Shown here one piece after another: positions 1-6,074 of a stretch of DNA of 7,742 nt (the first letter of the stretch is position 1; the number at the start of each line of letters is the position of its first letter). The notes under the pieces were generated by a model. The model did no database searches, was not told where the DNA came from, and saw only the letters and a list, made by a program, of their open reading frames with translations. The DNA lies in contig DBLB01000172.1 in assembly GCA_002298695.1 (NCBI GenBank), forward strand, positions 5,319 through 13,060. The letters run 5' to 3'. The stretch is from Clostridiales bacterium UBA735 (GTDB taxonomy: Bacteria > Bacillota > Clostridia > Oscillospirales > Oscillospiraceae). A program made the position numbers and the translations under genes.

Positions 1-1
1 G

Positions 2-769
2 TCCGGTTCCGGCAAATCGACGGCGGCGCGCTGCATCATGAACCTCTGCCGCCCGGACGAGGGACATATTTTCTATCAGGGCATCGATGTGACCGACCGC
101 GCACAGTGCCGCGCGCACCGGACGCTGCTGCAAACCTCGCGGCAGATGATTTTTCAGGACTCCGCCTCCAGCCTCGACCCGCGCATGCGCGTGGCCGACC
201 TGATCGCCGAGCCGCTGCGCATCGCGCACAGAAGCACCCCGCGCGGCAGCGCCCGCGCCGAGGCGGCGTTCCAGATGAAATATGTCGGCCTCGACCCGCT
301 CTATCTCGACAAATACCCGGCGGAGCTGTCCGGCGGTCAACGGCAGCGCGTGGCCATTGCACGCGCGCTTTCCATGGAGCCGGAGCTGCTCGTGGCCGAC
401 GAGCCGGTCTCCTCGCTCGACGTGTCCATTCAGGCGCAGATCGTCAATCTCTTCCGCCACTTGCAGGCGGAGCATGGCTTCACGTTCCTCTTCATTGCGC
501 ACGACCTTTCTATGGTGCGCTATCTCTGCGACCGCGTCGGCGTGCTCTACCGCGGCAAGCTTGTCGAGTGCGCCCCGACGGAGGAGCTGTTCACCCATCC
601 GCTGCATGGCTATACGCGCGCGCTGCTCTCCGCCATTCCGCTGCCGGACCCCATCCGGGAGCGGGCGCGGAAGCTGATCGCATTTGAGGATGCGGAGTTT
701 GACCGCAGCGGCGCGCTGCGCGAGGCCGCGCCCGGACATTTTGTGCTGGAAGGAGGCGCAGAGACTTGA
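2..769 (+). CDS. Oligopeptide/nickel-type ABC importer ATPase, 5'-truncated
   Basis: This is a cytoplasmic ATPase that powers a peptide- or nickel-type ABC importer. The window starts inside the gene: the frame opens at base 2 with SGSGKST, the end of Walker A, so the N-terminal strands are missing and 255 residues remain. In visible-residue numbering, the Q-loop is FQDSASSLDPR (51-61), the signature LSGGQRQR (109-116), Walker B LLVADEP (129-135), the D-loop SSLD (137-140), and the switch histidine is in IAHD (H167). The tail HPLHGYTRALLSAIP (199-213) is the oligo_HPY-type C-terminus of the OppD/OppF/DppF/NikD/NikE group. The FQD-SLDPR pattern and lone position before the permeases suggest the F-type subunit. 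The stop TGA overlaps the TTG start of the next gene. The family call is firm, but the substrate cannot be read from this subunit. Confidence 0.93.
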   Translation, partial: SGSGKSTAARCIMNLCRPDEGHIFYQGIDVTDRAQCRAHRTLLQTSRQMIFQDSASSLDPRMRVADLIAEPLRIAHRSTPRGSARAEAAFQMKYVGLDPLYLDKYPAELSGGQRQRVAIARALSMEPELLVADEPVSSLDVSIQAQIVNLFRHLQAEHGFTFLFIAHDLSMVRYLCDRVGVLYRGKLVECAPTEELFTHPLHGYTRALLSAIPLPDPIRERARKLIAFEDAEFDRSGALREAAPGHFVLEGGAET

Positions 770-1761
770 AATCAGACCGTCTGCCGCTCCGATTGCTGCG
801 CGCGCTGCTGCGGTTTGCCGTGAGCATTCTGCTGCTCTCGCTGCTGACGTTCGTCATTGCGCGTCTGGCCCCCGGCGACCCGCTGCGCGCCTACTACGGC
901 GACCGCGTGGAAAAAATGAGCGTTTCCGAGCGCGCGCAGGCCGAACATCGCCTCGGCCTCGACCGGCCGATTCCCGTGCAGTATGAAAAATGGCTGCAAA
1001 ATGCGCTGCGCGGGGATTTCGGGATCTCGTACAAATATAAGATGGATGTCCTCGCGGTCATCCGTGCGCGCATTCCCTACACGCTCCGCCTCGGCGGTAT
1101 CGGCTTTCTGCTGGTCTTTTTCGGTGCGCTGGGCCTCGGTGTCTTCTGCGCGCGGCACGAGGGGAGCGTGCCGGACCGGGCCATTTGCAGACTCGGCACC
1201 GTGATGAGCTGCGTGCCCGAGTTCTGGCTTTCGCTGCTGCTGCTCCTGATTTTTGCGGTGCAGCTCCGCTGGCTGCCGAGCTCCGGAGCATACAGTGTCG
1301 GCGGAGGGGACGACTTTGCCGACCGCGTGCGCCATCTGATCCTGCCGGTGACGGTCGTCGTCCTTGGCCATCTCTGGTACTATGCCTACCTCGTGCGCAG
1401 CCGCCTGCTGGAGGAGATCCGCGCCGACTATGTCCTGCTCGCCCGCGTCAAGGGCGTGCCGGAGCGGCGGATCCTCCTGCGGCACTGCCTGCGAAATGTC
1501 CTCCCGGCCTATCTTTCCATCATGGCCATCTCCGTGCCGCACATTCTCGGCGGCACCTACATCGTGGAGAGCGTTTTTTCCTATCCCGGCCTCGGGACGC
1601 TCAGCTACGAGAGCGCACAGTATCAGGACTACAATCTGCTCATGGTGCTCTGTATCCTGACCGGTGCAGTGGTGATCGTGTGCAATCTGCTGGCGCAGGC
1701 GATCAATCTGCGCATCGACCCGCGGCTGCGGGAAAGCGAGGTGACGGACGATGCAGGATGA
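766..1761 (+). CDS. ABC importer permease, DppB/OppB/NikB family
   Basis: This is one of two membrane subunits of the importer, 331 residues and full length for the family. About six hydrophobic segments are visible, near residues 12-33, 108-128, 143-165, 190-210, 247-268 and 288-312. The N-terminal pattern ARLAPGDPL, then GLDRPIPVQYEKWL and LRGDFGIS, is typical of DppB/OppB/NikB proteins. The cytoplasmic EAA-type coupling loop is at about 221-245 (DYVLLARVKGVPERRILLRH), followed by ESVFSYPGLG (268-277). The start is TTG at 766, chosen because GGAAGGAGG (748-756) lies 9 nt upstream and the start overlaps the preceding stop. Its 3' end overlaps the next permease by 11 nt, so the genes are probably translationally coupled. 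A nickel substrate is only suggested by the downstream nickel-cofactor genes; dipeptides or oligopeptides are equally compatible. Confidence 0.94.
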   Translation: MKSDRLPLRLLRALLRFAVSILLLSLLTFVIARLAPGDPLRAYYGDRVEKMSVSERAQAEHRLGLDRPIPVQYEKWLQNALRGDFGISYKYKMDVLAVIRARIPYTLRLGGIGFLLVFFGALGLGVFCARHEGSVPDRAICRLGTVMSCVPEFWLSLLLLLIFAVQLRWLPSSGAYSVGGGDDFADRVRHLILPVTVVVLGHLWYYAYLVRSRLLEEIRADYVLLARVKGVPERRILLRHCLRNVLPAYLSIMAISVPHILGGTYIVESVFSYPGLGTLSYESAQYQDYNLLMVLCILTGAVVIVCNLLAQAINLRIDPRLRESEVTDDAG

Positions 1762-2626
1762 TTTTCAGATCGTCGGCTCGCGCCCACGCCCGCCGCAGCC
1801 CGCGCACAGAGCGCCCTGGTACCGCGGCAAGCCGCTTGCGGCGCTGGCGTTTCTGGCGCTGCTCGTGCTCGGCTGTCTGCTGGTGCCGCTGTTTCTGCCG
1901 GGCGAGGCCGGCCATATGAACCTCGCCCGATGCAGCGCCGCGCCGTGCCGGGAGTTCCCGTTCGGGACGGACGCCATGGGCCGCGACATCTTCGCGATGA
2001 TCTGGTCCGGCGGGCGCGTCTCCCTCGCCATCGGCTTTCTGGCGACGGCTGTCTCCGGCTTTCTCGCTATCGTGGTCGGCAGCCTGAGCGGCCTGCTCGG
2101 CGGTGCGGCCGACCGGCTGCTCATGCGCGCGTCGGAGCTGCTGCTGAGCATTCCGGAGCTGCTGCTCATCCTCCTGCTCCAGGCCATCCTCGGCGAGGCC
2201 AGCGTCTGGAGCCTGTCCCTGGTCATCGGCGTCACGAGCTGGGCCGGCATTGCCAAGGTCGTCCGTACCGAGGTGCGCCGTCTGCGCACGAGCGAATACG
2301 TGCTGGCCGCGCGCTGCATGGGCGGCGGATTTTTCCACATTCTGTTCCGCCATCTGACGCCGAATTTCCTGCCCTCCATCCTGTTCATGCTTGTCATGAA
2401 CGTGCGCAGCGCCATGCTGGCTGAGTCTACGCTGAGCTTTCTCGGCCTCGGATTGCCGCTGGAGATCGTCTCCTGGGGCAGCATGCTCTCGCTTGCACAG
2501 CAGGCCCTGCTGACGGACAACTGGTGGAGCATTGTGATCCCCGGGGCCTTCCTGGCCGTGACGCTGCTCTGCGTTACCGAGGCGGGAAATGCCATCCGGC
2601 ACGGGCACGAGGTGCACAGATTCTGA
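1751..2626 (+). CDS. ABC importer permease, DppC/OppC/NikC family
   Basis: This is the second membrane subunit, 291 residues, the expected partner of the preceding permease. A basic, proline-rich N-terminus (11-27) leads into a first membrane segment at about 29-49. The family hallmark FGTDAMGRDIFAMIWSGGRVSL (71-92) is present. Further membrane segments lie near 91-115, 131-148, 152-170, 206-225 and 262-280. The EAA coupling loop is at about 182-205 (EYVLAARCMGGGFFHILFRH), and ESTLSFLGLGLP (225-236) is the family's conserved stretch. The ATG at 1751 is preceded at 6 nt by GAGGTGA (1738-1744), lying inside the end of the upstream gene. The C-terminus is slightly unusual: it ends EAGNAIRHGHEVHRF instead of the common GDxLRDxLDPR-like tail, and carries three histidines. 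Whether these bind metal is unknown. No intrinsic terminator is visible after the stop. Confidence 0.94.
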   Translation: MQDDFQIVGSRPRPPQPAHRAPWYRGKPLAALAFLALLVLGCLLVPLFLPGEAGHMNLARCSAAPCREFPFGTDAMGRDIFAMIWSGGRVSLAIGFLATAVSGFLAIVVGSLSGLLGGAADRLLMRASELLLSIPELLLILLLQAILGEASVWSLSLVIGVTSWAGIAKVVRTEVRRLRTSEYVLAARCMGGGFFHILFRHLTPNFLPSILFMLVMNVRSAMLAESTLSFLGLGLPLEIVSWGSMLSLAQQALLTDNWWSIVIPGAFLAVTLLCVTEAGNAIRHGHEVHRF

Positions 2627-2655
2627 TTGGAAAACGCGGCGCACCGTGCTATACT
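2627..2655 (+). promoter_or_regulatory. Promoter for the DUF3842 gene
   Basis: TTGGAA (2627-2632), a 17-nt spacer and TATACT (2650-2655) resemble a vegetative sigma promoter. A TG at 2647-2648 gives an extended -10. The -10 has five of six consensus bases and the -35 four of six. Transcription would start near 2662, close to the AAGGAG ribosome-binding site (2664-2669). The DUF3842 gene can therefore be expressed independently of the ABC operon, although read-through from upstream is also possible. Confidence 0.72.
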
Positions 2656-2678
2656 GAAGAAAAAAGGAGCTGAGACCC

Positions 2679-3092
2679 ATGAAAATTCTGGTGATGGACG
2701 CCCAGGGCGGCGGCGTCGGCCGGCAGGTCGTGTCCGCAGTCCGGAAACGATTCCCGCAGGCCGTCATCACGGTCGTCGGGACCAATTCCGCGGCCACTGC
2801 CGCCATGCTGAAGGCCGGGGCCGACCGCGGCGCGACCGGCGAAAATGCCGCCGTCGTCTGCTGCCGGGATGCGGAGGTCATCGTCGGCCCGGTCGGCATT
2901 GTGATCGCCGACGCCATGCTCGGCGAGGTCACGCCGCGGATGGCCGCCGCCGTCGGGCAGAGCGCGGCGCGCCGCATCCTCATCCCGGTCAACCACTGTG
3001 ACAACTTCATCGTCGGCGTGGCCGATCTCGGCATGACCCGGCTGATCGACGCCGTGGTGGAGGAGCTCGGCCGCGTGTACCCGGGGGTATAA
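2679..3092 (+). CDS. DUF3842 family protein, function unknown
   Basis: This is a 137-residue cytoplasmic protein that I recognise as the DUF3842 family, known from clostridia and without an established function. The N-terminus MKILVMDAQGGGVGR (1-15) is a beta strand followed by a glycine-rich loop, as in a Rossmann-like nucleotide-binding fold. Other conserved-looking blocks are VGTNSAAT (33-40), AGADRGATGENA (47-57), GPVGIVIAD (70-78), LGEVTPRMA (81-89) and ILIPVNHC (100-107). There is no signal peptide or membrane segment. The ATG at 2679 follows AAGGAG (2664-2669) by 9 nt. It has its own promoter and lies between an Opp/Nik-type importer and larEBC, which hints at a role in nickel or nucleotide-cofactor handling. 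That is inference. It could equally be an unrelated passenger. Confidence 0.88.
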   Translation: MKILVMDAQGGGVGRQVVSAVRKRFPQAVITVVGTNSAATAAMLKAGADRGATGENAAVVCCRDAEVIVGPVGIVIADAMLGEVTPRMAAAVGQSAARRILIPVNHCDNFIVGVADLGMTRLIDAVVEELGRVYPGV

Positions 3093-3098
3093 CAGGGG

Positions 3099-3128
3099 TT
3101 GACACGGTTCCGCCCGATATGCTAGAAT
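3099..3128 (+). promoter_or_regulatory. Promoter of the larEBC transcription unit
   Basis: A perfect -35 TTGACA (3099-3104), an 18-nt spacer and TAGAAT (3123-3128), with TG at 3120-3121 making an extended -10, form one of the best promoters in the window. The predicted start is about 3135. It begins 6 nt after the DUF3842 stop codon. The only coding target in reach is larE, 130 nt downstream, and a terminator lies in between. Confidence 0.8.
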
Positions 3129-3130
3129 GT

Positions 3131-3248
3131 CGGAGAAATGGGGCGCACGAAGCGTCCTTCCGGACAGAAGTCCGTTTCTCCGGCAAAATACGGCGAAAAT
3201 GTATGTTTGGAAGGCATACGATCCCAGAAGGGGTCGTATGCCTTTTTT
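3131..3248 (+). ncRNA. Candidate structured leader RNA (attenuator) of larEBC
   Basis: The stretch between promoter and larE folds by eye into an outer stem 3131-3138/3175-3182 (CGGAGAAA/TTTCTCCG) enclosing two hairpins. One is GGGCGC-ACGAA-GCGTCC (3141-3157) and the other CGGAC-AGAA-GTCCG (3161-3174). An alternative stem GTATGT (3201-3206)/GCATAC (3214-3219) would occupy the 5' arm of the downstream terminator. This is the aptamer/antiterminator/terminator layout of riboswitch or protein-dependent attenuators. A weakness is that the predicted transcription start (about 3135) falls inside the 5' strand of the outer stem, so only about 4-5 of its 8 pairs may form. I see no consensus for NiCo, Mn, fluoride, TPP, SAM, guanidine or T-box leaders. 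The ligand is unknown. Confidence 0.5.
3213..3248 (+). terminator. Strong intrinsic terminator in the larE leader
   Basis: A 13-bp stem pairs 3213-3225 (GGCATACGATCCC) with 3230-3242 (GGGGTCGTATGCC), with one G-T pair, an AGAA loop, and six T residues (3243-3248) directly after the stem. It would stop DUF3842 read-through and also transcripts from the 3099 promoter. It ends 18 nt before the larE start codon, with no promoter in the gap, so it must be conditionally bypassed for larEBC to be made. Confidence 0.9.
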
Positions 3249-3266
3249 GAATTGTGAGGGATTTTT

Positions 3267-4013
3267 GTGGATCTGAATGAATTTTTTGCGGCCCACCCGA
3301 AAGCGGCGCTCGGCTTCTCCGGCGGGGTGGACTCATCCTATCTGCTCTATGCCGCGCTGCACTGCGGCGCGGACGTCCGGCCCTACTATATCAAGACGGC
3401 GTTTCAGCCGGAATTTGAATTTGCCGACGCGCAGAGACTGTGCCGCCAACTCGGCGCGGAGATGACGGTGCTGGAGCTCGACGCGCTGGCGGATCCGGCA
3501 GTCGCTGCCAATCCGGCCAACCGCTGCTACTACTGCAAGACGGCCCTGTTCGGCACGCTGGCAAAGCGTGCCCTGGCCGACGGCTATGCGGTGCTGCTGG
3601 ACGGCACGAACGCCTCCGACGACGCGGGCGACCGCCCAGGCATGCGGGCGCTGCGGGAGCTTTCGGTGCTCTCGCCGCTGCGGGAATGCGGCCTGACCAA
3701 GGCGCGCATCCGGGAGCTTTCGCGTGAGGCCGGCCTGTTCACCTGGGACAAGCCCGCCTACGCTTGCCTTGCCACGCGCGTGCCGGCCGGGGAGACCATC
3801 ACGGCGGAAAAGCTGGCAAAAACGGAGCGCGCCGAGGCGTATCTCTTTTCCCTCGGCCTGACGGACTTCCGCGTGCGCTATTTTGCGGGCGCAGCGCGCA
3901 TCCAGGTGCCGGAGGCGCAGCTGCCGCTGCTGCTGCAAAACCGGACAAAAATTTTGTCAGAGCTCAAAAAAGTTTATCCGGCAGTCCTGCTGGATCTGGA
4001 GGTGCGGGGATGA
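3267..4013 (+). CDS. larE: LarE, ATP-dependent sulfur transferase for NPN cofactor synthesis
   Basis: LarE adenylates the pyridine carboxylates of the LarB product and replaces them with thiocarboxylates, giving the dithio precursor of the nickel-pincer nucleotide. The 248-residue protein has the PP-loop ATP-pyrophosphatase motif FSGGVDSSYLL (17-27). It also has the LarE blocks NPANRCYYCKTALF (82-95), LDGTNASDDAGDRPGMRAL (111-129), LSPLRECGLTK (135-145) and KPAYACLATRVPAGE (162-176). Three cysteines stand in these conserved places: C87, C90 and C167. C167 aligns with the sacrificial cysteine region of the Lactiplantibacillus plantarum enzyme. From memory, the CxxC plus distal Cys pattern is that of LarE proteins carrying a [4Fe-4S] cluster. 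The GTG start at 3267 follows GAGGG (3256-3260) by 6 nt. The gene ends in an ATGA overlap with larB. Confidence 0.95.
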   Translation: MDLNEFFAAHPKAALGFSGGVDSSYLLYAALHCGADVRPYYIKTAFQPEFEFADAQRLCRQLGAEMTVLELDALADPAVAANPANRCYYCKTALFGTLAKRALADGYAVLLDGTNASDDAGDRPGMRALRELSVLSPLRECGLTKARIRELSREAGLFTWDKPAYACLATRVPAGETITAEKLAKTERAEAYLFSLGLTDFRVRYFAGAARIQVPEAQLPLLLQNRTKILSELKKVYPAVLLDLEVRG

Positions 4014-4765
4014 GCGAACACATCCGTCAGACGCTCGAGGCGGTGCGCGCGGGCACAATGTCCGTCGACGACGCGGTTTTGCAGCTGAAAAAAGCGCCGT
4101 TTGAAGACCTCGGCTATGCCAAGGTCGACCTGCACCGCGCCCTGCGGCAGGGGGCGGCCGAGGTGATCTACGGCGCGGGCAAGACGGCCCCGCAGATCGC
4201 CGGCATTGCCGCCCATCTGCAAAGCCGCGGCGTCAGCCCGATCCTGATCACCCGGCTTTCCGCGGAATCCGCCGCCGAAGTCGCCAAAACCGTCCCGCTG
4301 GACTACCGCGCGGACGCGAAGCTCGGCATCGTCGGGGCGATGCCTGCGCCGGACGGCGACGGCACGGTCGTCGTTGCGACCGGCGGTACGTCCGACATCC
4401 CGGTCGCCGAGGAGGCTGCCGTGACCGCCGAGGTACACGGCAGCCGCGTCGTCCGGCTGTACGACGTGGGCGTCGCCGGGCTGCACCGGCTGCTGGCCCA
4501 TACGGACGAGCTGATGTCCGCCCGGGTCATTGTGGCCGTTGCGGGCATGGAGGGCGCGCTGCCGAGCGTGATCGGCGGTCTGGTCGACTGCCCGGTCATC
4601 GCCGTGCCGACGAGCATCGGCTACGGCGCGAGCTTCGGCGGCGTGACGGCACTTCTTTCCATGCTCAATTCCTGCGCCAGCGGCGTGAGCGTCGTGAACA
4701 TCGACAACGGTTTCGGCGCGGGGTATCTTGCCAACAGGATCAACCATCTGGGGGGAAAATCATGA
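4010..4765 (+). CDS. larB: LarB, nicotinate adenine dinucleotide carboxylase/hydrolase
   Basis: LarB carries out the first NPN step. It carboxylates the pyridinium ring of nicotinic acid adenine dinucleotide and hydrolyses its phosphoanhydride, releasing AMP and pyridinium-3,5-biscarboxylate mononucleotide. The 251-residue length is normal. An N-terminal helical region (1-45) precedes a PurE-like domain carrying IYGAGKTAPQI (53-63), VATGGTSDIPVAEEA (122-136), VAGMEGALPSVIGGLV (177-192) and PTSIGYGASFGG (200-211). C222, in LNSCASGVSVVNIDNGFGAG (219-238), corresponds to the catalytic cysteine (Cys221 in L. plantarum LarB) that forms the covalent pyridinium adduct. The same frame is open further upstream, but ATG 4010 is the right start: GGAGG (3998-4002) lies 7 nt before it, it overlaps the larE stop, and the protein family begins here. 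It ends in an ATGA overlap with larC. Confidence 0.95.
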   Translation: MSEHIRQTLEAVRAGTMSVDDAVLQLKKAPFEDLGYAKVDLHRALRQGAAEVIYGAGKTAPQIAGIAAHLQSRGVSPILITRLSAESAAEVAKTVPLDYRADAKLGIVGAMPAPDGDGTVVVATGGTSDIPVAEEAAVTAEVHGSRVVRLYDVGVAGLHRLLAHTDELMSARVIVAVAGMEGALPSVIGGLVDCPVIAVPTSIGYGASFGGVTALLSMLNSCASGVSVVNIDNGFGAGYLANRINHLGGKS

Positions 4766-5985
4766 GAACCATTTATCTCGACTGCGGCATGGGCGCGGCG
4801 GGCGATATGCTGACGGCGGCGCTGCTGGAGCTGCTGCCGGACCGCGCGGCAGTTCTGGACAGGCTGAATGCGCTCGACCTGCCGGGGATCGTCTTTACGG
4901 CGGAGCAGGCCGCCCGATGCGGCATCACGGGCACGCATGTCCACGTCCTGGTCCACGGAGAGGAGGAAGGCCATGAGCACCACCATGGTCACGAACAGGA
5001 GCATGTGCATGGCCATGAACATCATCACCACACCGGCCTGCATGAGATCGAGCACATTCTCTCGCACCTGTCCGTGCCGGAGGAAGTGCGCGCCGACGCG
5101 CTGGCTGTCTATGGCCTGATCGCGGACGCGGAAAGCCGCGTCCACGGCGTCCCGGTCGATCAGATCCATTTCCACGAGGTCGGCACGCTCGACGCGCTGG
5201 CCGATGTGGTCGCCGTCTGCCTGCTGCTGCACGAGCTTGCGCCGGAGGCTGTCTGCGCTTCGCCGGTGCACGTCGGCAGCGGTCAGGTGCGCTGTGCGCA
5301 CGGCATTCTGCCGGTACCTGCCCCGGCGACGGCACTGCTGCTCGAGGGCATTCCCTGCTATGGCGGAACCATACGCGGCGAGCTCTGCACGCCGACCGGC
5401 GCGGCGCTGCTGCGCCATTTTGTGACGGACTTCGGGCCCATGCCGCCCATGCGCGTCGAGGCCATCGGCTACGGCATGGGGACGAAGGAGTTTGAGGCGG
5501 CCAACTGCGTCCGCGCTCTGCTGGGGCAGACCGAAGCTGGCGCCGGCCGTGTTGTGGAGCTCTGCTGCAATCTGGATGACATGACGGCGGAGGAGATCGG
5601 CTTTGCGATGGAGCGGCTGTTCGAGGCGGGTGCGCTCGACGTCTATACGACGCCCATCGGCATGAAGAAAAACCGCCCCGGCACGCTTTTGACCTGCATG
5701 TGCCGCGAGGCACAGCGCGAATCCGTGCTTCAGGCGCTCTTCCTCCATACCACGACGCTCGGCGTCCGCAGTGCCGTCTGCGACCGCTGGACGCTGGAGC
5801 GCAGCGAAGCGATTGTCGAAACCTCCTCCGGCCCGGTTCGCGTCAAGCGCGCCTCCGGCTGGGGCGTGACGCGGGAAAAGGCGGAATTTGAAGATCTGGC
5901 TCGCATCGCCCGCGCCGAAAACCGCTCGCTCCGCGACGTCCGGGACATGCTGGCGGCCGCTCCGGCGGCAGAGCGGAAGCCGTAG
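4762..5985 (+). CDS. larC: LarC, CTP-dependent nickel insertase (cyclometallase), unsplit
   Basis: LarC inserts nickel into the dithio precursor, using CTP hydrolysis, to finish the NPN cofactor. This 407-residue protein contains both halves of the family in one frame. The N-terminal LarC1-like part has YLDCGMGAAGDML (5-17), IHFHEVGTLDALADVV (135-150), CAHGILPVPAPAT (178-190) and ELCTPTGAAL (207-216). The C-terminal, CTP-binding LarC2-like part has NLDDMTAEEIGFAMERLFEA (270-289), GALDVYTTPIG (290-300) and MKKNRPGTLL (301-310). Residues 59-98 form a histidine-rich insert, with 12 histidines among residues 71-90, a likely nickel-binding or storage loop. In L. plantarum larC is split and needs a ribosomal frameshift; here none is needed. 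The ATG at 4762 overlaps the larB stop and follows a GGGGGGA site (4750-4756) by 5 nt. Confidence 0.95.
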   Translation: MRTIYLDCGMGAAGDMLTAALLELLPDRAAVLDRLNALDLPGIVFTAEQAARCGITGTHVHVLVHGEEEGHEHHHGHEQEHVHGHEHHHHTGLHEIEHILSHLSVPEEVRADALAVYGLIADAESRVHGVPVDQIHFHEVGTLDALADVVAVCLLLHELAPEAVCASPVHVGSGQVRCAHGILPVPAPATALLLEGIPCYGGTIRGELCTPTGAALLRHFVTDFGPMPPMRVEAIGYGMGTKEFEAANCVRALLGQTEAGAGRVVELCCNLDDMTAEEIGFAMERLFEAGALDVYTTPIGMKKNRPGTLLTCMCREAQRESVLQALFLHTTTLGVRSAVCDRWTLERSEAIVETSSGPVRVKRASGWGVTREKAEFEDLARIARAENRSLRDVRDMLAAAPAAERKP

Positions 5986-6074
5986 GGATTCCCGTTTCGG
6001 AGACGCAGCGCCCGGTGAAGAAACGGAATGAGAAGCCTCCGAAACCCGGGAGCACTTCCTTTTGATCCACCATC

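Noticed and set aside
1703..3034. 443-codon minus-strand open frame
   Set aside because: It lies opposite the NikC-like permease and the DUF3842 gene. The translation is low-complexity and resembles no protein family. It is a shadow caused by high GC.
3201..3219. NikR-like operator (GTATG ... CATAC)
   Set aside because: The half-sites are only 8-9 nt apart rather than the 16 expected for NikR boxes, and the bases are already explained by the RNA stems.
3138..3257. A 39-codon open frame (ATG 3138 to TGA 3255-3257) running through the larE leader and terminator, ending at the larE ribosome-binding site
   Set aside because: It has no usable ribosome-binding site because the predicted transcript begins only about 3 nt before the ATG. 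Its third-position G/C content looks much lower than in the neighbouring genes, so it is probably chance. A leaderless leader peptide cannot be fully excluded.
3764..4009. Upstream in-frame extension of larB to an ATG at 3764
   Set aside because: This stretch is inside larE in another frame and its translation is low-complexity. ATG 4010 has a GGAGG site and matches the family N-terminus.
4621..5748. 375-codon minus-strand open frame
   Set aside because: It is antisense to larC and the end of larB, both confidently identified. It has no recognisable domain or ribosome-binding site.
5994..6045. Stem GTTTCGGAG/CTCCGAAAC after larC as a terminator
   Set aside because: It has 9 bp around a 34-nt loop with no T-run. 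The hairpin at 6135-6170 is far more convincing.
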